From an uncultured Robinsoniella sp. (GTDB lineage: Bacteria; Bacillota; Clostridia; Lachnospirales; Lachnospiraceae), in assembly GCA_900540475.1 (NCBI GenBank), contig UQGG01000033.1, positions 1-64,000 on the forward strand: a DNA stretch of 64,000 nucleotides, read 5' to 3'. Numbering within the stretch: the stretch's first letter is position 1; every line of letters starts with the position of its first letter. Position numbers and translations under genes: made by a program. Below are positions 42,973-51,486 of the stretch, piece by piece. Under the pieces are notes generated by a model that had not been told where the DNA came from, ran no database searches, and worked only from the letters and a program-made list of their open reading frames with translations.

Positions 42973-43977
42973 ATGTCAGCAGAGCCAGAGAAAGAAGCGG
43001 GAGCAGTGAAGACGGTGAAAGCAGCAATTAATATTACCCCAGAGTTGGAAAAGAAAAAAGGAATTGTACTTTCCATTGAGCGGTTTTCCATACATGACGG
43101 ACCGGGTGTGCGTACCAGCATATTTTTGAAAGGGTGCCCTCTTTCCTGCATCTGGTGTCATAACCCGGAAAGCCACCGGATGAAACCGGAATTAAAGTAT
43201 GTTGGTGAATCCTGTGTGGAATGCGGCGCATGTGGGCAAGTCTGTTCCAATAATGTACATTCGTTTTTGGATTTTCATAATTCAAAAGGGACAGAACACC
43301 AGATACAATGGGCAGAGTGTGAACTTTGTCAGAAATGTATCCATATCTGCCCCACTGGTGCCCTATCTGTGTCAGGGAAGGTTATGAATGTGGAGGAAGT
43401 CATGCAGCAGGTTCGAAAAGACAGGGCATATTACAGAAGTGATGGGGGGATTACTTTGTCCGGTGGTGAGCCTCTGCTTCAGCCGGAGTTTAGCAGACAG
43501 CTTTTGCAGCGATGTAAAGAAGAAGGGATTACAACCTGTGTGGAAACCTGTGGTGATGTGAACCAAAATGCATTTCGCCGTATTGAGAAATATACCGACT
43601 TATTCTTGTTTGATTTTAAGCTGTCAGATCCTGAAAATATGAAAGAATATACAGGCGGAAATTTAAACCGCATACTGGAGAATCTCAAATATTTATGCCA
43701 AAATGGGAAAGAGGTTATTCTAAGATGTCCAATAATACCCGGGATTAATGATAAGGAGGAGCATTTTCAGAAAATTGCTTCTCTGGCTGCAGACTTGCCA
43801 TTGTCTGACGTTGAACTAATGCCTTATCACAGTTTTGGCAAAGGAAAGTGGAGTCAGGTTGGAAAAGCATATCTGCTGAATGACTTGGAAACAGTAGGAA
43901 AAGATCAAACGCGGTTGTGGAAAGAACATCTTGATTATTTGATCATACAAAAAAGAAGTAGTACCGGAACTTTTTAG
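42973..43977 (+). CDS. Glycyl-radical enzyme activating protein (radical SAM)
   Basis: This encodes 334 residues. ATG at 42973 lies 7 bases after GGAGG, so the longer frame from 42940 is rejected. The radical SAM cluster motif is Cys55-x3-Cys59-x2-Cys62 (GCPLSCIWCHN). It is followed by two ferredoxin-type [4Fe-4S] motifs (CVECGACGQVC and CELCQKCIHIC) in an insert at about 85-135, as in the GRE activases of non-PFL type. GGITLSGGEPLLQ and LFDFK are SAM-binding motifs. It installs the glycyl radical on the upstream enzyme. A YczE-like remnant follows. Confidence 0.94.
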   Translation: MSAEPEKEAGAVKTVKAAINITPELEKKKGIVLSIERFSIHDGPGVRTSIFLKGCPLSCIWCHNPESHRMKPELKYVGESCVECGACGQVCSNNVHSFLDFHNSKGTEHQIQWAECELCQKCIHICPTGALSVSGKVMNVEEVMQQVRKDRAYYRSDGGITLSGGEPLLQPEFSRQLLQRCKEEGITTCVETCGDVNQNAFRRIEKYTDLFLFDFKLSDPENMKEYTGGNLNRILENLKYLCQNGKEVILRCPIIPGINDKEEHFQKIASLAADLPLSDVELMPYHSFGKGKWSQVGKAYLLNDLETVGKDQTRLWKEHLDYLIIQKRSSTGTF

Positions 43978-44002
43978 TTATTGCCCGTTAGAGAATTTAC
44001 AA

Positions 44003-44503
44003 TTGCACATACATGTTTATCGTAAGGAAGAGGCTGCATCTTTGAGAAAGCTTTTAGATTCTGTCCTGCTTATTAGTTTTGGTACGTTATATGTAATTGC
44101 CAGTCTGGTATTGCTTACATTCAGCCTGATATCAGACCGGCATTACATCGGTTTAGCGACGTTTGTGACTTTATTTTTCCAGGGATATGTGATTGATTTT
44201 TCACGGGAAATTTTATTTTCGGCTTTTCCCGTGATGCAGTCGGGAGGCAGGTTCCTATTTTTGATGATTGGAATCGTCCTTTTGTGTCTGGCATCTTCGG
44301 TTTATTTTACAGCAGATCTGGGCGTATCAACTTATGATGCAGTTTCACTTATTATTGCGAACACCTGGAAAGTGGGCAAATTTAAATATAACCGCATCAT
44401 CTGTGATCTTGTATGCGTTTGTTTTGGAAGCGGTATGTATTTAATATCCGGAGGAGAAATTAACGGACTGACAGCGATTCCTGCAACGTCTCCCCAACCC
44501 TAA
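44003..44503 (+). pseudogene. YczE/YitT-like membrane protein remnant
   Basis: The 166-codon frame encodes several membrane segments with the family pattern LFFQGYVIDF, YFTADLGVSTYDAVSLIIA and YNRIICDLVCV. Compared with the usual 200-220 residues, about 50 N-terminal residues are missing, the only start is a TTG without a ribosome binding site, and the last membrane segment is cut off by INGLTAIPATSPQP. It overlaps the convergent FtsW-like gene by 4 bases. Loss of both ends suggests a broken gene; a short functional protein cannot be excluded. Confidence 0.55.
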
Positions 44504-45924
44504 ACGCGTACTTTCCCACGTATTCCCAATGCTTTTGAAGGAGGTGAAACAGGCAGGATATTCTGGTATCGGCAGATGCTTAGCAGTATTCCAATCAGTA
44601 TATAGGTAATTACTGCCCCGGTTCCGGCATAGGAGAGGAATGGAATATTAGTTTCTGTGGGCATAATTCCCAGATTGTTTATAAAATAGAGAATGAGCTG
44701 CAATATAAACAGAGTGGAGCAAGCGGTTCCCATAATCATGCCAAGTTGGTTTTTTTGTCTGAGTGATATTCGTAAAAATCGGCAAAACACAAATATTATT
44801 GCACTGAATAAAACAGCAGCTGCAAGGATTCCATAGAAAGAGAGTGTGTATGCCAGCATATAATAATTGCTCTGCTGCATCACGGATGCTGCCCCTTCGC
44901 TCATTTGCCCGCCGCCTACCAGCTGGCTTTTCATCACCATTTGATGAACTGCTTCCAGCAGATAATAAGGCCCGTTTCCGGAGTCTGTATTTGCTCCCCC
45001 GAATAATCTTGAGAGATAGTTAAAATACATCTGAATTCTCTCTACCTGATATACGGCGGCCCGGGCATTAACCAGAAAATACATGCATATGGGCAGCATC
45101 AGGACAATAAACCACATGATACCCACCGTGCGTTTCCGTGCCGCCTGAAACCACCCCCGTAAAACTGCTATGGTCAAAACCACCATGAAGGTGATAAACA
45201 ATAGCATTACAGTGAGGATACTGCGGATTAAAAGGGCGATCCAAACAGGCGGGAACATCCACATCAATCCATATATCATTCCACGATATCCTTTTCCACG
45301 ATAGCTGTAAAGGGCGGCTCCATACAGCGGGACAAACAGAAACAGAAGCATGGAAATATTGAGGGAAACCGGTCCGAAATTAACCCAGTTCAGTGCCCCG
45401 TTTATCGTATTGCCTGCTAACTGTTTCCATATGAGAATACCAAGAAAAAGAAAAATCATAATTTCTTTTGCCCAGAGTCCAATACGGCTGTAGTCAGCAT
45501 AACAGACGAATACCATCATTGCCAGACCCAGTATTACAATGAAAATACTCTTTTGTATATCTACGGGAAAAAGATAGCTTATCCTGTCTGCTGCCGTCTG
45601 AATGCCGGACATTTGAGCTTTTGAAAAGTCCAACTGCACCAGGTACTGCAAAATAAGCCCCGTAATACTCAATAGTGCAACCAGTCCGATCATTCCCCAA
45701 GCCATTCGGGGACGGTGTATTCGGTCCAGCGCAATACCGGTTTCTATGGGATCTCCCATTTCCTGCACAGCCATTTTTTCGGCGTTTTCTTCATCCATAC
45801 CTTCGTGTAGGAATGTCTCCGTCTGATCTTCTATGTGAATACGGATTTCCTCCGCTACGGTGCTTCTCGCCTTTTTATACCGTATCTGATCGGTCAGGGC
45901 GTTTAAGTAATCATCTGTATTCAT
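44500..45924 (-). CDS. FtsW/RodA/SpoVE-family protein with N-terminal permease-prefix domain
   Basis: This encodes 474 residues. ATG at 45924 follows GGGAGG and overlaps the PadR stop as ATGA. Residues 1-75 are soluble and helical (LNALTDQIRYKKARSTVAEEIRIHIEDQ, EEMGDP) like the HAAS/permease-prefix domain seen on PadR-partner proteins. The rest has about ten membrane segments in the SEDS pattern, including GALNWVNFGPVSLNISML, a large external loop (about 300-345) and NLGIMPTETNIPFLSYAGTG. It may be a peptidoglycan glycosyltransferase-like protein under PadR control, or a relative with another role. Confidence 0.85.
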   Translation of the reverse strand: MNTDDYLNALTDQIRYKKARSTVAEEIRIHIEDQTETFLHEGMDEENAEKMAVQEMGDPIETGIALDRIHRPRMAWGMIGLVALLSITGLILQYLVQLDFSKAQMSGIQTAADRISYLFPVDIQKSIFIVILGLAMMVFVCYADYSRIGLWAKEIMIFLFLGILIWKQLAGNTINGALNWVNFGPVSLNISMLLFLFVPLYGAALYSYRGKGYRGMIYGLMWMFPPVWIALLIRSILTVMLLFITFMVVLTIAVLRGWFQAARKRTVGIMWFIVLMLPICMYFLVNARAAVYQVERIQMYFNYLSRLFGGANTDSGNGPYYLLEAVHQMVMKSQLVGGGQMSEGAASVMQQSNYYMLAYTLSFYGILAAAVLFSAIIFVFCRFLRISLRQKNQLGMIMGTACSTLFILQLILYFINNLGIMPTETNIPFLSYAGTGAVITYILIGILLSICRYQNILPVSPPSKALGIRGKVRV

Positions 45925-46256
45925 ACAGCACCTCCCATACTCAATACCTGGGTAACGGCAGCGGTATAAGTTTTCCACTCTTCCTTTTTCTCAGAAAGTA
46001 TCTTTCGTCCCTCTTTTGTAATAGAATAATATTTTCTTGTTTTCCCGGTAACTTCCTTTTCGTAGACCGCCAGATACCTTTTGTCCTCCAGTGCATGAAG
46101 CAGAGGATACAGAGTTCCCGCCTTTAATTCAAATACATTTTGGGAACGGTTCTTCAGTGTCTCAATCATTTCATAACCGTACATATCTTTTTCTGATAAG
46201 AGTGTTAATAATAGCATTGTGGTACTTCCGGACATGAGCGCTTTATCAATTTTCAT
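45921..46256 (-). CDS. PadR family transcriptional regulator
   Basis: This encodes 111 residues. ATG at 46256 has GGAGGA 9 bases upstream; the longer frame from 46283 lacks one. The winged-helix PadR pattern is clear: LLLLTLLSEKDMYGYEMIETL, FELKAGTLYPLLHALEDKRYL, and GKTRKYYSITKEGRKIL. It is the first gene of a two-gene operon with the FtsW-like protein. A promoter with repeats upstream suggests autorepression. Confidence 0.93.
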   Translation of the reverse strand: MKIDKALMSGSTTMLLLTLLSEKDMYGYEMIETLKNRSQNVFELKAGTLYPLLHALEDKRYLAVYEKEVTGKTRKYYSITKEGRKILSEKKEEWKTYTAAVTQVLSMGGAV

Positions 46257-46274
46257 GTTGAGATTCCTCCTTAT

Positions 46275-46336
46275 ATAGATCATCTATGTATTGTATCGAA
46301 CATCTATATAATATATCGAATATCTATATATGTCAA
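46275..46336 (-). promoter_or_regulatory. PadR promoter with dyad and direct repeats
   Basis: Read on the minus strand, TTGACA (46336-46331) and TATTAT are 17 bases apart. Two 17-base near-identical direct repeats, TATCGAA(C/T)ATCTATATA, lie at 46294-46310 and 46314-46330, and a dyad ATAGAT-c-ATCTAT at 46275-46287 just before the ribosome binding site. These are likely PadR-binding sequences. The remaining bases to 46608 contain no recognised gene. Confidence 0.65.
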
Positions 46337-46608
46337 GCATTTAGTATATCGCTCTGGATATTCAATGAAATTAATATAAGAGCCCAATTATAAAACAAAG
46401 AAATCTTCCATTACAGCCCTTTTTTATTAGATTGTCATTTCAGAGACGCTATGTTAATATTTACATAAGAGTTGTCTGGAGCCAGTTTAAAATTCATTCC
46501 CGCCAGTCGTCAGAAAGGAATTTTTAACAGGCGCCGGTTGCAGCAGTTGTGTAGAAAAATGTCCGATTGGGACAGATAGATGATCGATAATGAAAAGGAT
46601 GAAGAATA

Positions 46609-48195
46609 ATGTACAGCATATTAATTGCAGATGATGAGAAAAAGGAACGGGATGGAATCAGCCGTCTCTTGAAACGATACCGGTTTGATTTAAAAATCAG
46701 TCAGGCTTCTAACGGTGAGGAAGCTTTAAAAGAATTTGAAAAAGAGGAATATGATATTCTTCTGACGGATATTAAAATGCCTTTTATGGATGGGATTCAA
46801 CTGATTAAGGAATTACAGAAACGGGGTATGAATCCGATCTGCATTATTTACAGTGCATACGGAGAGTTTGAATATGCGCAGAATGCCATATCCCTGGGGG
46901 TCCTGGAATATTTGCTGAAACCAATTCGGCTGGATGCTTTTGAAGAGCTTTTTCACAAGGTGATAGATCTTTGCAGAGCACGGGATGAGGTAGAAAAAGA
47001 AAAGGCGGAAATGCAGCAGGTAGTGGAAGAAATGGCATCATTTAAGTTTAACCGGAACCTTCTGAATTATTTGGAAAGCGAGCGAAATTCTGATGAAATG
47101 AAGCAAAATGATGCGCAGACTCCGGGAGCACAGGAAAGAAGGCTGTCTGAAGAATTTAAGTTTGACAAAAATGTTTGTATACCAATCCTGATATCCTGTT
47201 ATTCCAATCTGTTTTCCATTGAATGGGAAACTTATCAGAGTGAGATAGAAAAACAGCTGGGCGGCAGGATGATGATTATTAACAAAGAAGATAACCAGAT
47301 TCTGATACTTCTAATCCGGGAAAGGGGAGAGTATCGCATATCCGAAATGAAAAAAAGCTGCGAGGCGCTGATGGAACAGTCGAAACGAAAATATAAGACG
47401 GATGTATTTATTGTAGTTGGTACGCAGATGGATTCATTGATCAATCTGAAAAAGGAGTATGAAGAGATTAAGGACCAGCTGGATTATCAGTTTTTTGTTT
47501 CTGAAAGTATGCTTTTGGTGCATGACCAGTCCTATTTCAATAAAAGAGAAAAGGATATGCTTTCTCTATATTTTGAACGCATTTATAACTGTGCTAAAAT
47601 GCCGGATTACACAGGAATGAAGAAAGAGTTTAAAAAGGTATTTCTTTATATAGAAAAGCAGATGGGTTTTAGTTCGGTGTATGTAAAATATACGTTTACC
47701 GATGCAATTAAGAAAATCAGTGAATATACAAAATCCGATACGGATCTTCTGGAATATATAAAAAGGATCTATGAAGCACGTTCCATGGAAGAAGTAAGCG
47801 CGGTGGTTTATGAATCACTGGATGATATGGCGGAGAACCGGAAAAAGGAAGTGAAAGAAAACCGGATTGTACGGATGGCGAAAGAAATGATATATGAAAA
47901 ATATCAGGAAAGCAGTCTGGGGGTATCTTCTGTTGCGGAAGCATTAGATATTTCTACAGCTTACTTAAGCAGTTTGTTTAAAATAGAAACCGGTCAGAAC
48001 CTGGTAAAATTTATAACCAGATATCGGGTGGAAAAATCCAAAGAATTATTGAAACAATCTAATATGAAAGTAAGTGATATTGCTTTACAGGTAGGATATA
48101 TCAGTGTATCTTACTATATTTCGATTTTCAGAAACCACGAAGGATGCAGCCCGGTGCAGTACCGTGAGAGGACATGGAGTAATGAGGCGGATTAA
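46609..48195 (+). CDS. YesN-type AraC response regulator (locus 3)
   Basis: This encodes 528 residues: a receiver domain with Asp54 (LTDIKMP) and Lys104 (YLLKP), a long middle region and a C-terminal AraC helix-turn-helix pair (about 425-525; LGVSSVAEALDISTAYLSSLFKIETGQ, then VSDIALQVGYISVSYYISIFRNHEG). Here the regulator precedes its kinase, unlike loci 1 and 2. It likely activates the two near-identical promoters upstream of the binding-protein and permease genes. Confidence 0.94.
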   Translation: MYSILIADDEKKERDGISRLLKRYRFDLKISQASNGEEALKEFEKEEYDILLTDIKMPFMDGIQLIKELQKRGMNPICIIYSAYGEFEYAQNAISLGVLEYLLKPIRLDAFEELFHKVIDLCRARDEVEKEKAEMQQVVEEMASFKFNRNLLNYLESERNSDEMKQNDAQTPGAQERRLSEEFKFDKNVCIPILISCYSNLFSIEWETYQSEIEKQLGGRMMIINKEDNQILILLIRERGEYRISEMKKSCEALMEQSKRKYKTDVFIVVGTQMDSLINLKKEYEEIKDQLDYQFFVSESMLLVHDQSYFNKREKDMLSLYFERIYNCAKMPDYTGMKKEFKKVFLYIEKQMGFSSVYVKYTFTDAIKKISEYTKSDTDLLEYIKRIYEARSMEEVSAVVYESLDDMAENRKKEVKENRIVRMAKEMIYEKYQESSLGVSSVAEALDISTAYLSSLFKIETGQNLVKFITRYRVEKSKELLKQSNMKVSDIALQVGYISVSYYISIFRNHEGCSPVQYRERTWSNEAD

Positions 48196-49870
48196 AACAC
48201 ATTTTCAAAAAATGAAATTTCTGAATAAAGTACGTTTGATATACAGCCTTTTGATTTTTATTCCGATTCTGGGGCTGGAATGCTTTGTACTCTCTTCATC
48301 CGGTAATTTTATAAGGGAACAGCAGATGCTGGAAGTAGAAGAAACCATAGGCAGAAATTTTCTGAATATTCAAAACCAGATGGAGCAATGTGAAAAGTCC
48401 ATTCTTTATCTGGTGAGTAACAATATGCTGAAAGAGTTCTTAAAGACCAAAGATGATGAGTACCTGAAGAGAGTACAGATGGCAAAAAATATAGCGCCCC
48501 TTCTGTACAATAGTCTCCTTTCCAGCCAGTATTTTTCAAAAATACAGGTATATTCGGATAAAAAATTTGCTGTTTCAAATGATTTGTTTAAAGAAGAAAA
48601 GGAAGTTGCAGAGACAGTGTGGTATGAAAAAACCCTTGGAACTTTAGAGACACTGTGGTGGCATGATGAAGAGGGATATTTTATTACGAAAAGGGTGATC
48701 AATGATTTCCCTGAGAAGGTGCTTGCAGCCATTAAAATCAATATAAAAGACGACATATTTCAGGAGAGTTTTCGTATGTTCTCCAAAATGCCGGTAAAAA
48801 TTTCAATCAAGGACCAAACCAGTGGAGAAGAAATATATAATTATACCAATGATGCCGGCAAAGATATTGAACGGGTAGGATATGAGGAAACAAAGGAAGT
48901 AAAAAATGCAGGCTGGATGATTACATATGGCATAGGTGAAGAAAACTTTTCTACGGCGTTTCATCCCAGGATTATGATTTCTATTGTTATTGTAATTCTA
49001 ATTCTGATTTTGGCATGGGCAGCAGTAAATTACAGTACAAAATATCTGCTGAAATATCTGTTTCAACTTCTGGAAGATGTAAAAAGAGTGAAGGATGATA
49101 ATTTTGAAATCAGAGTGGATGAATCTTCACAGGATGAAATCGGAGAACTGGCGCAGGGCATTAACAGAATGCTGCAGAAGATCCAGCTTCTGATTGACGA
49201 GATCTATAAATCTGAACTTTCAAAAAAGAATCTGGAATTGAATCTTTTACAGTCCAAAATAAATCCCCATTTTCTGTATAACAATTTATCAGCCATAAAC
49301 TGGATTGCAATTGAGAACGGGGAGGACCAGATCTACGAAATTACCACACAGATGGCTGCATTTTACAGAACTGCTCTGAACAAAGGGGTAAATATTGATA
49401 AATTACGGGTGGAGACAGAGAACATAAAAGCGTACATAAAGCTTCAGCTCATTGCCCATGATGATTCCTTTACCGTGGATTATGATATCCCGGATCAGCT
49501 TCTTGATGTAGATATTCCTATATTCATTATGCAGCCCCTGGTGGAAAATGCCATTGAACACGGGATCGATACTTTGCGGGATAGCAAGGGGCATATTTCC
49601 ATAAAAGTTAGGGAAGATAACGGAGTCATCATCATCGAAATTCATGATAATGGACAGGAATTGTATCATAAAATCGGGAAAGCGGTTATGGATACAAAAG
49701 AGTTCGGATATGGGGTAAGTAATGTTGATAAGAGAATTCAGCTGATGTGCGGACTTTTCTTTGGCGTGCGTATCTCCGCAGATGAAAATGGGACATTGTC
49801 TACCCTGCGGATCAAAGAGGACAGTATTGTTCTGCAATCCCATTCTGGGACTGAAATCTTAAAAAGTTGA
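48182..49870 (+). CDS. YesM-family sensor histidine kinase (locus 3)
   Basis: This encodes 562 residues from ATG at 48182, overlapping the end of the regulator gene by 14 bases. It has membrane segment 1 (about 17-37), an external sensor region to about 255, membrane segment 2 (about 260-282), HAMP, the His_kinase motif INPHFLYNNL with His363, and a HATPase domain (MQPLVENAIEHG, EIHDNG). It is the partner of the preceding response regulator and the probable sensor for the sugar of locus 3. Confidence 0.93.
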   Translation: MRRIKTHFQKMKFLNKVRLIYSLLIFIPILGLECFVLSSSGNFIREQQMLEVEETIGRNFLNIQNQMEQCEKSILYLVSNNMLKEFLKTKDDEYLKRVQMAKNIAPLLYNSLLSSQYFSKIQVYSDKKFAVSNDLFKEEKEVAETVWYEKTLGTLETLWWHDEEGYFITKRVINDFPEKVLAAIKINIKDDIFQESFRMFSKMPVKISIKDQTSGEEIYNYTNDAGKDIERVGYEETKEVKNAGWMITYGIGEENFSTAFHPRIMISIVIVILILILAWAAVNYSTKYLLKYLFQLLEDVKRVKDDNFEIRVDESSQDEIGELAQGINRMLQKIQLLIDEIYKSELSKKNLELNLLQSKINPHFLYNNLSAINWIAIENGEDQIYEITTQMAAFYRTALNKGVNIDKLRVETENIKAYIKLQLIAHDDSFTVDYDIPDQLLDVDIPIFIMQPLVENAIEHGIDTLRDSKGHISIKVREDNGVIIIEIHDNGQELYHKIGKAVMDTKEFGYGVSNVDKRIQLMCGLFFGVRISADENGTLSTLRIKEDSIVLQSHSGTEILKS

Positions 49871-49921
49871 TAAGCAGTTAAAATTTTTATTATTTTTTCT
49901 GAAGTTTTTCCTGTCTATAAT
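49861..49921 (+). promoter_or_regulatory. Promoter and conserved upstream element, copy A
   Basis: A conserved block TTGATAAGCAGTTAAAA plus an AT-run (about 49867-49894) precedes CTGTCTATAATAAA, with TATAAT at 49916-49921 and no good -35. The same arrangement recurs at 51393-51452. It probably binds the locus 3 YesN regulator. Confidence 0.7.
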
Positions 49922-49954
49922 AAATGTATAGCAAACGAAGCAGAAAGGGGAACA

Positions 49955-51259
49955 ATGATGAAGAAGAAGAGAGTTTTGGCAGTACTGCTTGCAGTCAGTA
50001 TGATGGCAGCTGCGGCAGTCGGATGTGGCAGTGACGGGAAAAAAGATGGGACAGAAGAGAGCGGGAAACAGGAAACTGCCGGCAGCAAGACGGTAACGAT
50101 GATGGGATGGTATGATGAGGCAGATATGAAAGGCGTATTGGAGGCCATTAATGCTAAGATGGATCAAAAATATACGTTAGAATACACCTATGTATCCAAC
50201 TCCGATTATAATAATGTACTGAGTACTCAGCTGGCTGCAGGAGAGGGGCCGGATATTGTAATGGACGGAACCGGCTTTGTTGCCAAAGTAAAGGCAGGAA
50301 ATGTAAAAGATATAACGGATTATGAGCTGCTCAATGATTTTAATGAGGCGGGGCTAACACTCACAAGCGCAAATGGTAAAATCTACGGAATACCTTCCTA
50401 CGGCTGGTTTGGGGGAGTATGGTACAACAAGGATATCCTTGCTGAATGCGGTGTTGAAGTTCCCGGCACCTTTGATGAATATGTAGCTGCATGTGAGAAA
50501 ATCAAAGCGGCTGGGCATGTACCCATGGAGTTTGGTCTTGCGGATGACAGCACGGTTGTGAATTCCTTAATGGGGCATTTGGAAAATTCATTCTACCACA
50601 ACAATAAAGCCAATGGAGACGGAACCGGATTTGATGAGAAATTTGCCAAAGGTGAAGTGACAATGGACGGTAATATTAATGAGTCTGTAAAACAGTGGGC
50701 AACTTTAATCGACAAAGGATTTATAACACCGGAGATGCTGGGAATATCTGTTCAGGAGGCACTCAATCATTTTAAAACAGGAGAGGTTGCATTTTTTAAC
50801 GGAGGTCCCTGGCAGTATAATGAAATTAAAGAAGCGGGCTTAAACTTTGGTATGATTCCCCAGCTTAATGAAACGGGTGAGAATCTCTATCTGGTTGGAG
50901 GTCCGGCGGCATGTTTTGGAATTAATGTGAACAGTAAGAACATGGATGGTGCAGAAGCGGCATTGGAGGCACTTGCTTCCGTAGAGGTGCAGCAGGCATT
51001 TGTAGATGCTAATACAGGCGGTTTCAGTTATCGTGCAGGTGTCACGGTTAAGATGCCGGAAGAATATGATGATGTGGCGGAAATCATCAACAGTGGAAAT
51101 GTAGAGTGCCCGTGGGACCGCTGGGCAATTAATATGCCGTCACAGGCGGTGCTGGATGAACTGGCGGCACAGCTACAGGGTGTAATATCCGGTGATATTA
51201 CAACGGATGAATGTGTGAAGGCGATTGATACAAAGGCAGATTCTATTCGATATGAATAA
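49955..51259 (+). CDS. Sugar ABC substrate-binding lipoprotein (locus 3)
   Basis: This encodes 434 residues; a second ATG at 49958 is equally possible behind AAAGGGGAAC. A signal peptide ends at the lipobox AVGC (Cys near 24), then a charged linker and a family-1 solute-binding domain (GPDIVMDGTGFV, GGVWYNKDILAECGVEVP, FNGGPWQYNEI). It delivers substrate to the permeases at 51487 and 52386. It is followed by a terminator and is transcribed from its own promoter. Confidence 0.94.
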   Translation: MMKKKRVLAVLLAVSMMAAAAVGCGSDGKKDGTEESGKQETAGSKTVTMMGWYDEADMKGVLEAINAKMDQKYTLEYTYVSNSDYNNVLSTQLAAGEGPDIVMDGTGFVAKVKAGNVKDITDYELLNDFNEAGLTLTSANGKIYGIPSYGWFGGVWYNKDILAECGVEVPGTFDEYVAACEKIKAAGHVPMEFGLADDSTVVNSLMGHLENSFYHNNKANGDGTGFDEKFAKGEVTMDGNINESVKQWATLIDKGFITPEMLGISVQEALNHFKTGEVAFFNGGPWQYNEIKEAGLNFGMIPQLNETGENLYLVGGPAACFGINVNSKNMDGAEAALEALASVEVQQAFVDANTGGFSYRAGVTVKMPEEYDDVAEIINSGNVECPWDRWAINMPSQAVLDELAAQLQGVISGDITTDECVKAIDTKADSIRYE

Positions 51260-51270
51260 TTATGAATGCA

Positions 51271-51307
51271 GGCAGCAGCATAGGTAAATCTTATGCTGCT
51301 GTCTTTT
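51271..51307 (+). terminator. Terminator after binding-protein gene (locus 3)
   Basis: GGCAGCAGCATA pairs with TATGCTGCTGTC (arms 51271-51282 and 51292-51303) with one G-U pair, followed by TTTTT at 51303-51307. It uncouples the binding-protein gene from the permeases, which have a second copy of the same promoter. Confidence 0.85.
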
Positions 51308-51392
51308 TAATGCAATCAGGGTCTGGAAGTACATATAATGTCACCGACAGCTGTCAAAAGACAATTCCCAATTATGAATTTCAGTGATATTA

Positions 51393-51452
51393 AAAAATTG
51401 ATAAGCAGTTAAAATTTTTATTATTTAATCCCTGATCCAGGCTGTCTATAAT
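51393..51452 (+). promoter_or_regulatory. Promoter and conserved upstream element, copy B
   Basis: AAAAAATTGATAAGCAGTT and the following AT-run nearly duplicate 49861-49894, and GCTGTCTATAATAAA with TATAAT at 51447-51452 repeats the -10 region. It drives the permease and hydrolase genes independently of the binding protein. Confidence 0.72.
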
Positions 51453-51486
51453 AAAAGTATAAAATAAAGAGTCTAAGGAAAGGGCA

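Noticed and set aside
40642..43977. Bacterial microcompartment locus around the glycyl radical enzyme
   Set aside because: No shell protein, aldehyde dehydrogenase or encapsulation peptide is visible in the neighbouring genes.
45675..46127. 150-residue plus-strand frame across the FtsW-like and PadR genes
   Set aside because: Antisense to two well-supported overlapping genes with no ribosome binding site; composition is an artefact of the opposite strand.
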